A model generated the notes under the pieces. That model ran no database searches. It was not told where the DNA came from and saw nothing but the letters and a program-made list of their open reading frames with translations. Shown here piece by piece: positions 55,814-64,000 of a stretch of 64,000 nucleotides of DNA. The stretch is from Limimaricola hongkongensis DSM 17492. GTDB lineage: Bacteria; Pseudomonadota; Alphaproteobacteria; Rhodobacterales; Rhodobacteraceae. How positions within the stretch are numbered: the first letter of the stretch is position 1; each line of letters opens with the position of its first letter. A program made the position numbers and the translations under genes. The stretch covers positions 496,501-560,500 of the forward strand of contig NZ_KK088653.1 in NCBI RefSeq assembly GCF_000600975.2, given 5' to 3'.

Positions 55814-55838
55814 AGGCGGCGGTCTTCTGCCGCCTTTT
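55814..55838 (+). terminator. Terminator after the outer-membrane-type gene
   Basis: AGGCGGC (55814-55820) pairs with GCCGCCT (55829-55835) around an 8-base loop and runs into TTTT. It closes the cassette 35 bases after the stop. Confidence 0.88.
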
Positions 55839-55951
55839 CCAGATCTGCGACCGGCAGCGGGCACCCTCTTAAGGGCGCTGCGCCGAAGGCAGGGGAAAAT
55901 TTTCAAGGGTAAAGCTAGGCAAGTGCCGCGAAGGCTGAAGTGCCGCTCGTG

Positions 55952-57907
55952 TCACACATCCAATTCCTCAACAAACCGTGCATTCTCCTGAATGTACTGA
56001 AACCGCAGCTCCGGCTTCTTGCCCATCAGCCGCTCCACCAGATCTGCCGTCTCGCCCGGCTCGTCATCGCTGATCGACACACGGATCAGCTTGCGCGAGT
56101 TCGGGTCCATCGTCGTTTCCTTCAGGTCCTTGGCGTCCATCTCGCCCAGACCCTTGAAGCGTTGCACGTCAATTTTGCCTTTGCCGCCAAGGCCCTTGGC
56201 CATCATCAGGTCCTTCTCCGCGTCGTCGGAAACGTAGAGACGCTTGGGCCCCTGCGTCAGCCGGTAGAGCGGCGGGCAGGCGAGGTAGAGGTGGCCGTGG
56301 TCGATCATCGGGCGCATCTGGCTGAAGAAGAAGGTCATCAAGAGCGCCGCGATATGCGCGCCGTCGACATCGGCGTCGGTCATGATGATGATCTTGTCAT
56401 AGCGCAGGTCGTCGACGTTGAACTTGGGACCCAGCCCCACGCCCAGCGCCTGCGTGAGATCGTTGATCTCCTGATTGGAGCCGAGCTTCGACGACGCCGC
56501 ACCCAGCACGTTGAGGATCTTGCCCCGGAGCGGCAAGAGCGCCTGCGTCTTGCGATCGCGCGCCATCTTGGCCGAACCGCCCGCGCTGTCGCCCTCGACG
56601 ATGAACAGCTCGGTGCCGGAGCGGTTCACGGCGGAGCAATCGACCAGCTTGCCGGGCAGGCGCAGCTTCTTGGTGGCCGATTTGCGCGCCGTTTCCTTCT
56701 CCTGCTTGCGCCGCAGCCGCTCCTCGGCGCGCAGCACGAGGAAATCGAGGATGGCGCCTGCGGACTTGGTGTCGGAGGCCAGCCAGTTGTCGAAATGGTC
56801 GCGCACCGAGTTCTCGACCAGGCGCTGCGCCTCGGTGGTGGCGAGCCGGTCCTTGGTCTGGCCCACGAATTCCGGCTCGCGGATGAAGCATGACACCAGC
56901 GCGCAGCCGCCCGTGGTCAGGTCCTCGCGGGTGATCTGGCCGGCCTTCTTGTTGTTGACCAGCTCGCCGTAAGCGCGGATGCCCTTGAGGATCGCGGCCC
57001 AGAACCCGGCCTCGTGGGTGCCGCCCTCTGGCGTGGGCACGGTGTTGCAGTAGGACTGCGTGAACCCATCGCGCGACGGCGTCCAGTTCACCGCCCATTC
57101 GACCTTGCCGGGCACGTTGAACTTCTCGGAGAACTCGACCGTGCCGGCAAAGGGCTTGTCGGCATAGGTCGAGGATTTGCCCAAGGTTTCGGCGAGGTAA
57201 TCGGCAAGGCCGCCGGGGAAGTGGAAGGTGGCCTCGGCCGGGGTCTCGCCGTCGTCGATCTCGGATTTCCAGCGGATTTCGACGCCGGAGAAGAGATAGG
57301 CCTTGGAGCGGACCATCTTCATCAGCCGGGCGGGCTTGAAGCGGTGATGGCCGAAGATCTCCTCGTCGGCGTGGAAGGTGACGGTGGTGCCGCGCCGGTT
57401 CGGGGCGGCGCCGATCTTGGCCACCGGGCCCTCGGGCTTGCCGCGCGAAAAGCGCTGTTCGTAAAGCTCGCGGTTGCGCGCGACCTGCACGACCATGGTG
57501 TCGGAGAGCGCGTTGACGACGCTCGCGCCGACGCCGTGCAGACCGCCCGAGGTCTGGTAGGCCTTGCCCGAGAACTTGCCGCCCGCATGCAGCGTGCAGA
57601 GGATCACCTCGAGCGCCGATTTGCCGGGGAACTTGGGGTGCGGGTCGATCGGGATGCCGCGGCCATTGTCGCGGATCACGACGGAGTGGTCGGCCAGAAG
57701 CTCGACCTCGATCCTGTTGGCATGGCCCGCGACCGCCTCGTCCATGGAGTTGTCGAGCACCTCGGCCACGAGATGATGCAGCGCGCGCTCATCCGTGCCG
57801 CCGATATACATGCCCGGCCGCTTGCGGACCGGTTCCAGCCCTTCGAGGACTTCGATGGAGGAGGCGTCGTAGGCGGGCTCGGCGCCGGAGAGGAGATCGT
57901 CGGGCAT
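55952..57907 (-). CDS. parE: DNA topoisomerase IV subunit B
   Basis: 651 residues from ATG 57907; a GTG two codons upstream is the alternative. GHKL ATPase: [45 protein letters not shown]. The transducer is followed by the TOPRIM domain with [16 protein letters not shown] and the metal motif [11 protein letters not shown], ending with the [15 protein letters not shown] block. The length and the lack of an insertion fit ParE rather than GyrB. With ParC it decatenates chromosomes. It is transcribed alone. Confidence 0.95.
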   Translation of the reverse strand: MPDDLLSGAEPAYDASSIEVLEGLEPVRKRPGMYIGGTDERALHHLVAEVLDNSMDEAVAGHANRIEVELLADHSVVIRDNGRGIPIDPHPKFPGKSALEVILCTLHAGGKFSGKAYQTSGGLHGVGASVVNALSDTMVVQVARNRELYEQRFSRGKPEGPVAKIGAAPNRRGTTVTFHADEEIFGHHRFKPARLMKMVRSKAYLFSGVEIRWKSEIDDGETPAEATFHFPGGLADYLAETLGKSSTYADKPFAGTVEFSEKFNVPGKVEWAVNWTPSRDGFTQSYCNTVPTPEGGTHEAGFWAAILKGIRAYGELVNNKKAGQITREDLTTGGCALVSCFIREPEFVGQTKDRLATTEAQRLVENSVRDHFDNWLASDTKSAGAILDFLVLRAEERLRRKQEKETARKSATKKLRLPGKLVDCSAVNRSGTELFIVEGDSAGGSAKMARDRKTQALLPLRGKILNVLGAASSKLGSNQEINDLTQALGVGLGPKFNVDDLRYDKIIIMTDADVDGAHIAALLMTFFFSQMRPMIDHGHLYLACPPLYRLTQGPKRLYVSDDAEKDLMMAKGLGGKGKIDVQRFKGLGEMDAKDLKETTMDPNSRKLIRVSISDDEPGETADLVERLMGKKPELRFQYIQENARFVEELDV

Positions 57908-58095
57908 GGGCACTGCTCTTGTTCTGGGGTGCCGGCCATATAACCCGGAGGCGGGGCCGGGGGCAACGCCGTGCTGCGGTGCCCATGTTCATATTTCGTA
58001 CCTTCGGTCGACGACGGCCGCCGCAGTGCCGCCGGCGCGTCCGGGGTACAATCGCGATCTGGACGGGGGTGGCGCGGGCAGCGTAGTCAGGCCGC

Positions 58096-59487
58096 ATGAC
58101 GCAGGCAGACATCTCCGCCGCCCCGGCGAAACCCTTCGAGGCCCTCACCCGTGCCCAGCACGGGCGGCGGCTGCTTGTTCTCGCGCTGCCGCTGATCGGC
58201 TCGAACCTCGCGCAGATGGCGATGAACGTCACCGACACGGTGATGCTCGGCTGGTACGACGTGACGGCGCTGGCGGCGGCGACGCTGGCGACCTCGCTCT
58301 ATTTCCTGATCTTCATCGTCGGCTCCGGCTTTGCCTGGGCGGTGATGCCGGTGGTGGCGACCGCGGCCGAGGCCGGCGACGCGGTGCTGGTGCGCCGGGT
58401 CACGCGGATGGGGATCTGGGTCGGCACGATCTATGCGGCGGTCTTCGTGCCGCCCTTGATGTGGGCCGAGGAGCTGTTTCTCGCGCTCGGGCAGGAGCCG
58501 CAGGTCGCGGCAGAAGGCGAGGCCTATCTGCGGATCGCGGCCTGGGCCATGGTGCCGGGGCTGCTGGCGATGGTGATGCGGTCGTTCTTGTCGGCGCTCG
58601 AACACACCGGCGTGCTGTTGTGGTCGACGCTTGGCATGGCGGTGTGCAACGCGGCGCTGAACTACGCGCTGATCTTCGGCAATTGGGGCGCGCCGGAGCT
58701 GGGCATTCGCGGCGCGGCCATCGCCACGCTGTCGATGGCCACGCTGCAGGCGCTTGTGCTGGTGGGCTACGCGCTGCGGCGGCTGCCGGAATACGACCTG
58801 ATGCGGCGGATCTGGCGGCCCGATCTCGACGTGCTGGGCCGGGTGGTGCGCTTGGGCGCGCCGATCGGGCTGACCAGCCTCGCCGAAGGCGGGCTGTTCG
58901 TGGCCACCGGCGTCATGGTCGGCTGGATCGGCGCGGTGCCGCTGGCGGCGCATGGCATCGCGCTGCAGGTGACGTCGGTGGCCTTCATGATCCAGGTCGG
59001 GCTGAGCCAGGCCGCGACGGTGCGCGCGGGCCGGGCGCTGGGCCGTAATGACGAGGCGGCGCTGCGGATGATCGGCCAGTCCGGCGTGGCGCTGTCGGTG
59101 GTCTCGGCGGGGCTGGTCGGGCTGGTCTTCGTCACGATGCCCGAACCCTTCGTCGCGGCCTTCGTCGATCCCGGCGATCCCGACCGCGACGCGGTGGTCG
59201 CGACCGGCATCACGCTGCTGATGCTGGCGGCGCTGTTCCAGGTCGTCGACGCGTTGCAGGTCATGGCGCTGGGCCTGTTGCGCGGGGTGCAGGACACCGG
59301 CGTGCCGATGGTGCTCGCCGCGATCAGCTACTGGGTCATCGGCATGCCGGTGGGGTACGTTCTGGGCTTTCCGGCCGGGCTCGGCGCGGCGGGGGTGTGG
59401 CTCGGTCTCGTGGTCGGGCTCGGTCTGGCGGCGGTGATGCTGCTGTGGCGGTTCTGGACCCGGTCGGTGCGGATCGGCGCGGCCTAG
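58096..59487 (+). CDS. MATE-family multidrug/cation antiporter
   Basis: 463 residues, twelve hydrophobic segments in two matching halves. It opens RLLVLALPLIGSNLAQMAMNVTDTVMLGWYDVTALAAATLATSLYF, the NorM-type N-terminus, with the second-half counterpart at APIGLTSLAEGGLFVATGVMVGWIGAVPLAAHGIALQVTSVAFM. It exports cationic drugs or metabolites in exchange for Na+ or H+. The upstream 188 bases separate it from the divergent parE. A DedA-type gene follows 32 bases later. Confidence 0.93.
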   Translation: MTQADISAAPAKPFEALTRAQHGRRLLVLALPLIGSNLAQMAMNVTDTVMLGWYDVTALAAATLATSLYFLIFIVGSGFAWAVMPVVATAAEAGDAVLVRRVTRMGIWVGTIYAAVFVPPLMWAEELFLALGQEPQVAAEGEAYLRIAAWAMVPGLLAMVMRSFLSALEHTGVLLWSTLGMAVCNAALNYALIFGNWGAPELGIRGAAIATLSMATLQALVLVGYALRRLPEYDLMRRIWRPDLDVLGRVVRLGAPIGLTSLAEGGLFVATGVMVGWIGAVPLAAHGIALQVTSVAFMIQVGLSQAATVRAGRALGRNDEAALRMIGQSGVALSVVSAGLVGLVFVTMPEPFVAAFVDPGDPDRDAVVATGITLLMLAALFQVVDALQVMALGLLRGVQDTGVPMVLAAISYWVIGMPVGYVLGFPAGLGAAGVWLGLVVGLGLAAVMLLWRFWTRSVRIGAA

Positions 59488-59519
59488 GAACCTCCGCTCC
59501 GCCCGCGAGTTGGCGAGGC

Positions 59520-60131
59520 ATGTTCGATTTCATCACCACCTGGATCGCCGCTGGGGGGGCGTTCGCCGTCGCGGCTCTCATGTTCATCGAGAACGTCTTT
59601 CCTCCCATCCCGTCCGAACTGGTGATGCCGCTTGCGGGCTACAACGCCGCGCGGGGGCTCTCGAGCCCGCTGCTGATCTTTCTGGGCGGTGTCGTGGGGT
59701 CGGTCGCGGGGGCGTGGCTGTGGTACGAGATCGGCCGCCGTCTCGGGCCCGAGCGGCTGACGGAGTGGGTCGACCGGCATGGCCGCTGGCTCACCCTCGA
59801 TCGGCACAGCATCGAACAGGCGCTGGACTGGTTCGATCGGCATGGCGCCGCGGCGGTGTTCTTTGGCCGGATGATCCCCACCATCCGCACCCTGATCTCG
59901 GTGCCGGCGGGATTGCAGGGCATGCCGCTGGGCCGGTTCCTGATCTACACCACCGCCGGCAGCATGATCTGGGTCGGCGCGCTGTTTGGCGCGGGCTACC
60001 TGCTGGAATCGCAATACGAGCGGGTGCAGAGCTGGCTCAACCCCGTGACCAACGGTATCATCGTGGCGATCGTCGGCCTTTACCTGTGGCGGGTCTTTCG
60101 CGGCAAGGGGCGCAGAAAGCGGACGGGCTGA
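59520..60131 (+). CDS. DedA/SNARE-associated (VTT) membrane protein
   Basis: 203 residues, four to five hydrophobic segments. The family motifs are visible: FIENVFPPIPSELVMPLAGYNAARG, with the re-entrant Glu, and FFGRMIPTIRTLISVPAGLQGMPLGRFLIYTTAGSMIW, with the conserved F/Y-x-R-x-x-P-x-x-R motif. DedA proteins are lipid flippase/transport proteins that help recycle undecaprenyl phosphate or phosphatidylethanolamine; which one is not deducible. The basic C-terminus (RGKGRRKRTG) is cytoplasmic. Confidence 0.92.
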   Translation: MFDFITTWIAAGGAFAVAALMFIENVFPPIPSELVMPLAGYNAARGLSSPLLIFLGGVVGSVAGAWLWYEIGRRLGPERLTEWVDRHGRWLTLDRHSIEQALDWFDRHGAAAVFFGRMIPTIRTLISVPAGLQGMPLGRFLIYTTAGSMIWVGALFGAGYLLESQYERVQSWLNPVTNGIIVAIVGLYLWRVFRGKGRRKRTG

Positions 60132-60135
60132 CGGT

Positions 60136-60558
60136 TCAGCCCGGCGCGTCCGTCCCGGTTCGCGCCGCCTCGACCCGGTCGGCCTTCCTGCGTACGAGAA
60201 TGCTGCGCAGGTCGTGCATCGCCAGCAGCAGCGGATCGGTCACGGCCTCCAGCTCGTCCGGGCTGGCTTGGCTCTGCACCCATTGCGCCGTGAGGTTCAT
60301 GTGGTCGATGGCGCGGTGGATGTCGTCGATCCGCCGCGCGGCCAGCAATGCGCGCCGCTCGGTCAGCCAGGTTTCGGCAGCGACCCGGTCCTCGGGCGCG
60401 AGGGGGCGGTTGCCCGATCCACGGATTTCGCCATTGCGGGTGTTGATCACTGCCACCTGTTCGAGATCGACCCGGCGGTGCCGGGTCTCGTCGCCGATGC
60501 GGTACATGGTGCCGCCGTTCTCGCGCACCCTGAAATAATAGCCGGGCAGGTCGGTCAT
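60136..60558 (-). CDS. Conserved hypothetical protein
   Basis: 140 residues, no signal or membrane segment. The first half looks beta-rich (YYFRVRENGGTMYRIGDETRHRRVDLEQVAVINTRNGEI) and the second is helical (RVAAETWLTERRALLAARRIDDIHRAIDHMNLTAQWVQSQ). No family is recognised. It lies 13 bases after the aspartate aminotransferase gene on the same strand, so it is very likely cotranscribed. The link to that enzyme may be only genomic. Confidence 0.7.
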   Translation of the reverse strand: MTDLPGYYFRVRENGGTMYRIGDETRHRRVDLEQVAVINTRNGEIRGSGNRPLAPEDRVAAETWLTERRALLAARRIDDIHRAIDHMNLTAQWVQSQASPDELEAVTDPLLLAMHDLRSILVRRKADRVEAARTGTDAPG

Positions 60559-60571
60559 GCGGTCCCCTCGT

Positions 60572-61846
<1,275 letters not shown>

Positions 61847-61928
61847 TCATATGGCGGGGACAGGCCGCCATCAAGCGGCCAGGACAGGGCGCCGCCCGCG
61901 CGGCACGGTACGGCAGGAGGATTGCGCG

Positions 61929-62312
61929 ATGCATGACCAGGGCTATTACAGCGAAACGGCCGCCACGTTCGGCGACAGGCTGGCAGGCGCGCGCGAGGGC
62001 GCCGGTCTGAGCCAGGAAGCCCTGGCGACGCGGCTCGGGGTGGAGATCGCCACGCTGCAGGCCTGGGAAGACGACATGGACGAGCCGCGCGCGAACCGGT
62101 TGCAGATGCTCGCGGGCATGCTCAACGTGTCGCTGAGCTGGCTCTTGACCGGGCGCGGCGACGGGCCGGAGGCGCCGGGCGAGACCGCGACGCCGGCGCT
62201 GTCGGAGATCCTGTCGGAAATGCGGGTGCTGCGTGCCGAGATGATGCAGTCGGTCGAACGGTTGGCGATGCTGGAAAAGCGGCTCAAACGCAGCGCCGAG
62301 ACCGGCTCGTGA
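61929..62312 (+). CDS. XRE-family helix-turn-helix regulator
   Basis: 127 residues. An HTH_3 domain at about 15-75 (FGDRLAGAREGAGLSQEALATRLGVEIATLQAWEDDMDEPRANRLQMLAGMLNVSLSWLLTGRG) is followed by a linker and a C-terminal coiled coil (about 95-122). It has no ligand domain, so it may sense through the coil or a partner. Its stop overlaps the GTG start of sdhE (GTGA), so the two are translated together. An autoregulatory role or control of respiratory genes is speculation. Confidence 0.9.
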   Translation: MHDQGYYSETAATFGDRLAGAREGAGLSQEALATRLGVEIATLQAWEDDMDEPRANRLQMLAGMLNVSLSWLLTGRGDGPEAPGETATPALSEILSEMRVLRAEMMQSVERLAMLEKRLKRSAETGS

Positions 62313-62614
62313 GCGCGCTGCCGATCGAGCCCGCCGCCCCCGAGGACGAGCCGCGCGACACCCGCGAGCGGCGGCTGCGAATGCGGTCGATGCGGCGCGG
62401 GATCAAGGAGATGGACCTGATCCTGCAGGATTTCGCGACCCGCCGGCTCAACGTGATGAGCGATGGCGATCTCGCGCTCTATGACCGGCTCTTGTCCGAG
62501 AACGACCACGACATCTATGCGTGGGTCGCGGGCGCGAAGCCCGCGCCGGAGCGCTATGCCGCGCTGGTCGAAGAGATCGCGCAAGGCGCGCGCGGCGTGA
62601 CCCGGCCGCGCTGA
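62309..62614 (+). CDS. sdhE: SdhE, FAD assembly factor for succinate dehydrogenase
   Basis: 101 residues with GTG start. The five-helix DUF339/YgfY domain contains the key RGIKEMDLIL (RGxxE) motif at about residues 31-40, which is essential in SdhE for helping FAD attach to SdhA, and LYDRLLSENDHDIYAWVAG further on. The N-terminal 20 residues are Pro/Glu-rich, longer than in E. coli, as in other alphaproteobacteria. The sdh genes are not in the window. Confidence 0.93.
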   Translation: MSALPIEPAAPEDEPRDTRERRLRMRSMRRGIKEMDLILQDFATRRLNVMSDGDLALYDRLLSENDHDIYAWVAGAKPAPERYAALVEEIAQGARGVTRPR

Positions 62615-62691
62615 GACGCCGCGCAATTTAACCGTTTCTTCGTCATTCTCCCGCATTTCTGCCTTCGGGCGGGCAGAACGGAGATTTGACG

Positions 62692-63201
62692 ATGAGCGTG
62701 CATTCCAATTTGGCACCGGTGCTGCGCGACCCGCGCGACACCGCCTTCATGACCAGCTACCTCGACAGCCTGACGCTGGTGGAGCGCCTGCACCGGCTGT
62801 TGCTCGACGTGATCAAGGACGAGTTCGAGCGCGTCGGCGTGATCGAGATCAACGCCGTGCAGGCGCTGTTGCTGTTCAATGTGGGCGAGAACGAGGTGAC
62901 GGCGGGCGAGCTGAAATCGCGCGGCTATTACCAGGGCAGCAATGTCAGCTACAACCTCAAGAAGCTGGTCGAGGCGGGCTACATGCATCACAAGCGCTGT
63001 CAGATCGACCGCCGCTCGGTACGCGTGCGGCTCACCGACAAGGGCCGCCGCATCCGCGATATCGTCGACAAGCTGTTTTCCAGCCATGCCGCGGGCATGC
63101 TGTCGCGCGGGGTGCTCGACCAGTCCGGGATCGACGACATCACCATGTCGCTGCGGCGGATCGAGCGATACTGGACCGACCAGATCCGCTATATCTACTG
63201 A
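62692..63201 (+). CDS. MarR-type winged-helix regulator (LdtR-like)
   Basis: 169 residues. The winged helix-turn-helix lies at about 50-125 (EINAVQALLLFNVGENEVTAGELKSRGYYQGSNVSYNLKKLVEAGYMHHKRCQIDRRSVRVRLTDKG), with dimerising helices before and after. The strong GYYQGSNVSYNLKKLVEAGY block is shared by a conserved alphaproteobacterial MarR clade that includes LdtR, a regulator of L,D-transpeptidases; the assignment to that clade is from memory of the motif. It is single and not next to any obvious target. Confidence 0.8.
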   Translation: MSVHSNLAPVLRDPRDTAFMTSYLDSLTLVERLHRLLLDVIKDEFERVGVIEINAVQALLLFNVGENEVTAGELKSRGYYQGSNVSYNLKKLVEAGYMHHKRCQIDRRSVRVRLTDKGRRIRDIVDKLFSSHAAGMLSRGVLDQSGIDDITMSLRRIERYWTDQIRYIY

Positions 63202-63237
63202 CCCCGCCGTCGGGGCGGCGGCGGGGCCGGTCGCCTC

Positions 63238-63666
63238 TTACCAGTGGCCGGTGTTGCCCATGCTGGACCATGGCTCCTGCGGCGGCAGCGCGTCACCGGC
63301 CTGCAAAAGCTCGACCGACACGTTGTCGGGCGAGCGGACGAAGGCCATGTGGCCGTCGCGCGGCGGGCGGTTGATGGTCACGCCGTTCTCCTGAAGGTGG
63401 CGGCAGGTCTCGTAGATGTCGTCCACGCGGTAGGCGAGGTGGCCGAAATGGCGGCTGTCGGAGGGCAGCGCGTCGTCGCCGTCCCAGTTCCAGGTCAGCT
63501 CGACCGGGCATTCCTCCTGTCCGGGAGGCGCCATGAAGACAAGCGTGAAGCGCCCGCCCTCGCTCTCCTTGCGGCTGGTCTCCCTGAGCCCGAGCAGCTC
63601 GTAGAAGGCCATGCTCTTCTCGAGATCCTTCACGCGGACCATGGTGTGCAGATATGTCAATGCCAT
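63238..63666 (-). CDS. gloA: Lactoylglutathione lyase (glyoxalase I)
   Basis: 142 residues from ATG 63666. Glyoxalase I pattern: YLHTMVRVKDLEKSMAFYELLGL, RFTLVFM, VELTWNWDGDD, HFGHLAYRVDDIYETC, and the C-terminal SVELLQAG. The four metal ligands are His in YLHTMV, Glu in VELTWN, His in GHLAY and Glu in VELL. It turns the methylglyoxal-glutathione hemithioacetal into S-lactoylglutathione. It is convergent with the MarR gene; the 36-base gap holds a GC-rich hairpin (63202-63226) without a T-run. Confidence 0.92.
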   Translation of the reverse strand: MALTYLHTMVRVKDLEKSMAFYELLGLRETSRKESEGGRFTLVFMAPPGQEECPVELTWNWDGDDALPSDSRHFGHLAYRVDDIYETCRHLQENGVTINRPPRDGHMAFVRSPDNVSVELLQAGDALPPQEPWSSMGNTGHW

Positions 63667-63731
63667 CGCATCTTGCCTTCCGTTGCGGTTCGCAGCGGAG
63701 ACTAGCATTCCTGCGGCCCGGGACCAGCCGA

Positions 63732-64000
63732 TCAGAAGCTCGACACCACGCCCAGGTCGAATTGCAGGACCCGTTCGTCGTAGAGATCGGCGTTCGACCA
63801 GTTGCGACCGGCCTCGAGGCCAAGCTCGGGGTGAAATCCCCATGCGCCGGTCGCGGGCAGCCCGATCCGGGCGGTGACGGTGCCGCGCCGATCCCGCCGT
63901 TCGCCCGCGACGTAATTGCTGCTGTCGAAATCGCGCCACTCGACCGAAGCGCCGAGGCCAAGCTCGGCAGGGCCGACGCTGTCCCCGAAATCGTAGTCAA
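63732..64000 (-). CDS. C-terminal part of an outer-membrane beta-barrel protein (cut by window)
   Basis: 88 residues are visible up to the TGA at 63732-63734; the start lies past the window end. The sequence is made of alternating strands (LGLGASVEWRDF, RRGTVTARIGLPATGAWGFHPELGLEAGR, VLQFDLGVVSSF) and ends in a C-terminal Phe, the usual last residue of BAM-inserted barrels. The pattern would fit the barrel end of a Slam/DUF560-like or TPR-linked protein, but the fragment is too short to name. Confidence 0.6.
   Translation of the reverse strand, partial: DYDFGDSVGPAELGLGASVEWRDFDSSNYVAGERRDRRGTVTARIGLPATGAWGFHPELGLEAGRNWSNADLYDERVLQFDLGVVSSF

Noticed and set aside
63202-63226. Terminator between the MarR-like gene and gloA
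   Set aside because: An 8-bp GC stem exists, but the loop is 9 bases and no T-run follows on either strand.

Overview
The window is 64 kb of high-GC, tightly packed chromosome from an alphaproteobacterium, most likely of the Rhodobacteraceae/Roseobacter group. The evidence for this is a choline cluster choXWV / betI-betC-betB-betA under one BetI-type palindrome, a short ProRS, a long pyruvate carboxylase, the gene set perM-hda-ppk-ppx, a single LolC/E-type permease with LolD, and a perfect TTAA-N7-TTAAC (CtrA-type) site. It looks like core chromosome. I see no prophage, insertion sequence, CRISPR array, rRNA operon or integrase.

Layout. 1-4 kb: membrane proteostasis (hflC 3' end, DUF2065, a Do-family protease behind an RpoH-like promoter), a small lipoprotein and a 2Fe-2S ferredoxin. 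4-13 kb: divergent cobS/cobT, a Kef-type antiporter, a 956-residue inner-membrane protein that looks like PilM/GspL joined to PilP/GspC, a SIMPL protein, a YetF-like protein and a DxD glycosyltransferase-like protein. 13-20 kb: tRNA-Tyr, rlmB, a possible small RNA locus, then hisB-hisH, hisA and hisF-hisE on the minus strand with unrelated plus-strand genes between them, and tRNA-Gly. 20-30 kb: VOC protein, pyruvate carboxylase, a GAF-GGDEF diguanylate cyclase, UvrD-type helicase, LysE/ArgO-type and EamA-type exporters. 30-38.5 kb: choline uptake and its conversion to glycine betaine. 38.5-44.5 kb: small genes, including two nuclease-family genes each broken by one extra C in the same 14-base context. 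44.5-52.7 kb: ppx, ppk, hda, perM, proS and an MDR oxidoreductase. 52.9-64 kb: lolC/E-lolD, a compositionally unusual outer-membrane-type protein, parE, MATE and DedA proteins, an aspartate aminotransferase, an XRE regulator overlapping sdhE, a MarR-like regulator, glyoxalase I, and the end of a beta-barrel protein cut by the window edge.

How genes work together. The strongest functional unit is 30.0-38.4 kb. ChoXWV imports choline, BetC frees choline from choline-O-sulfate, and BetA then BetB oxidise it to glycine betaine. A perfect 14-bp palindrome between the divergent choX and betI is the likely BetI operator, and strong hairpins lie at the choX/choW and betB/betA junctions. Five histidine genes supply the cyclase, dehydratase, isomerase and pyrophosphatase steps. 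Ppk and Ppx make and degrade polyphosphate.

The observations most worth a second look are the two +1 frameshifts sharing GGTCGAGGCCCCCC, the PilM/GspL-PilP/GspC-like fusion, a dispersed repeat of about 25 bp seen three times, the CtrA-type site ahead of the broken nuclease, the small-ORF/terminator locus near 14.35 kb, and the low-GC outer-membrane-protein cassette.
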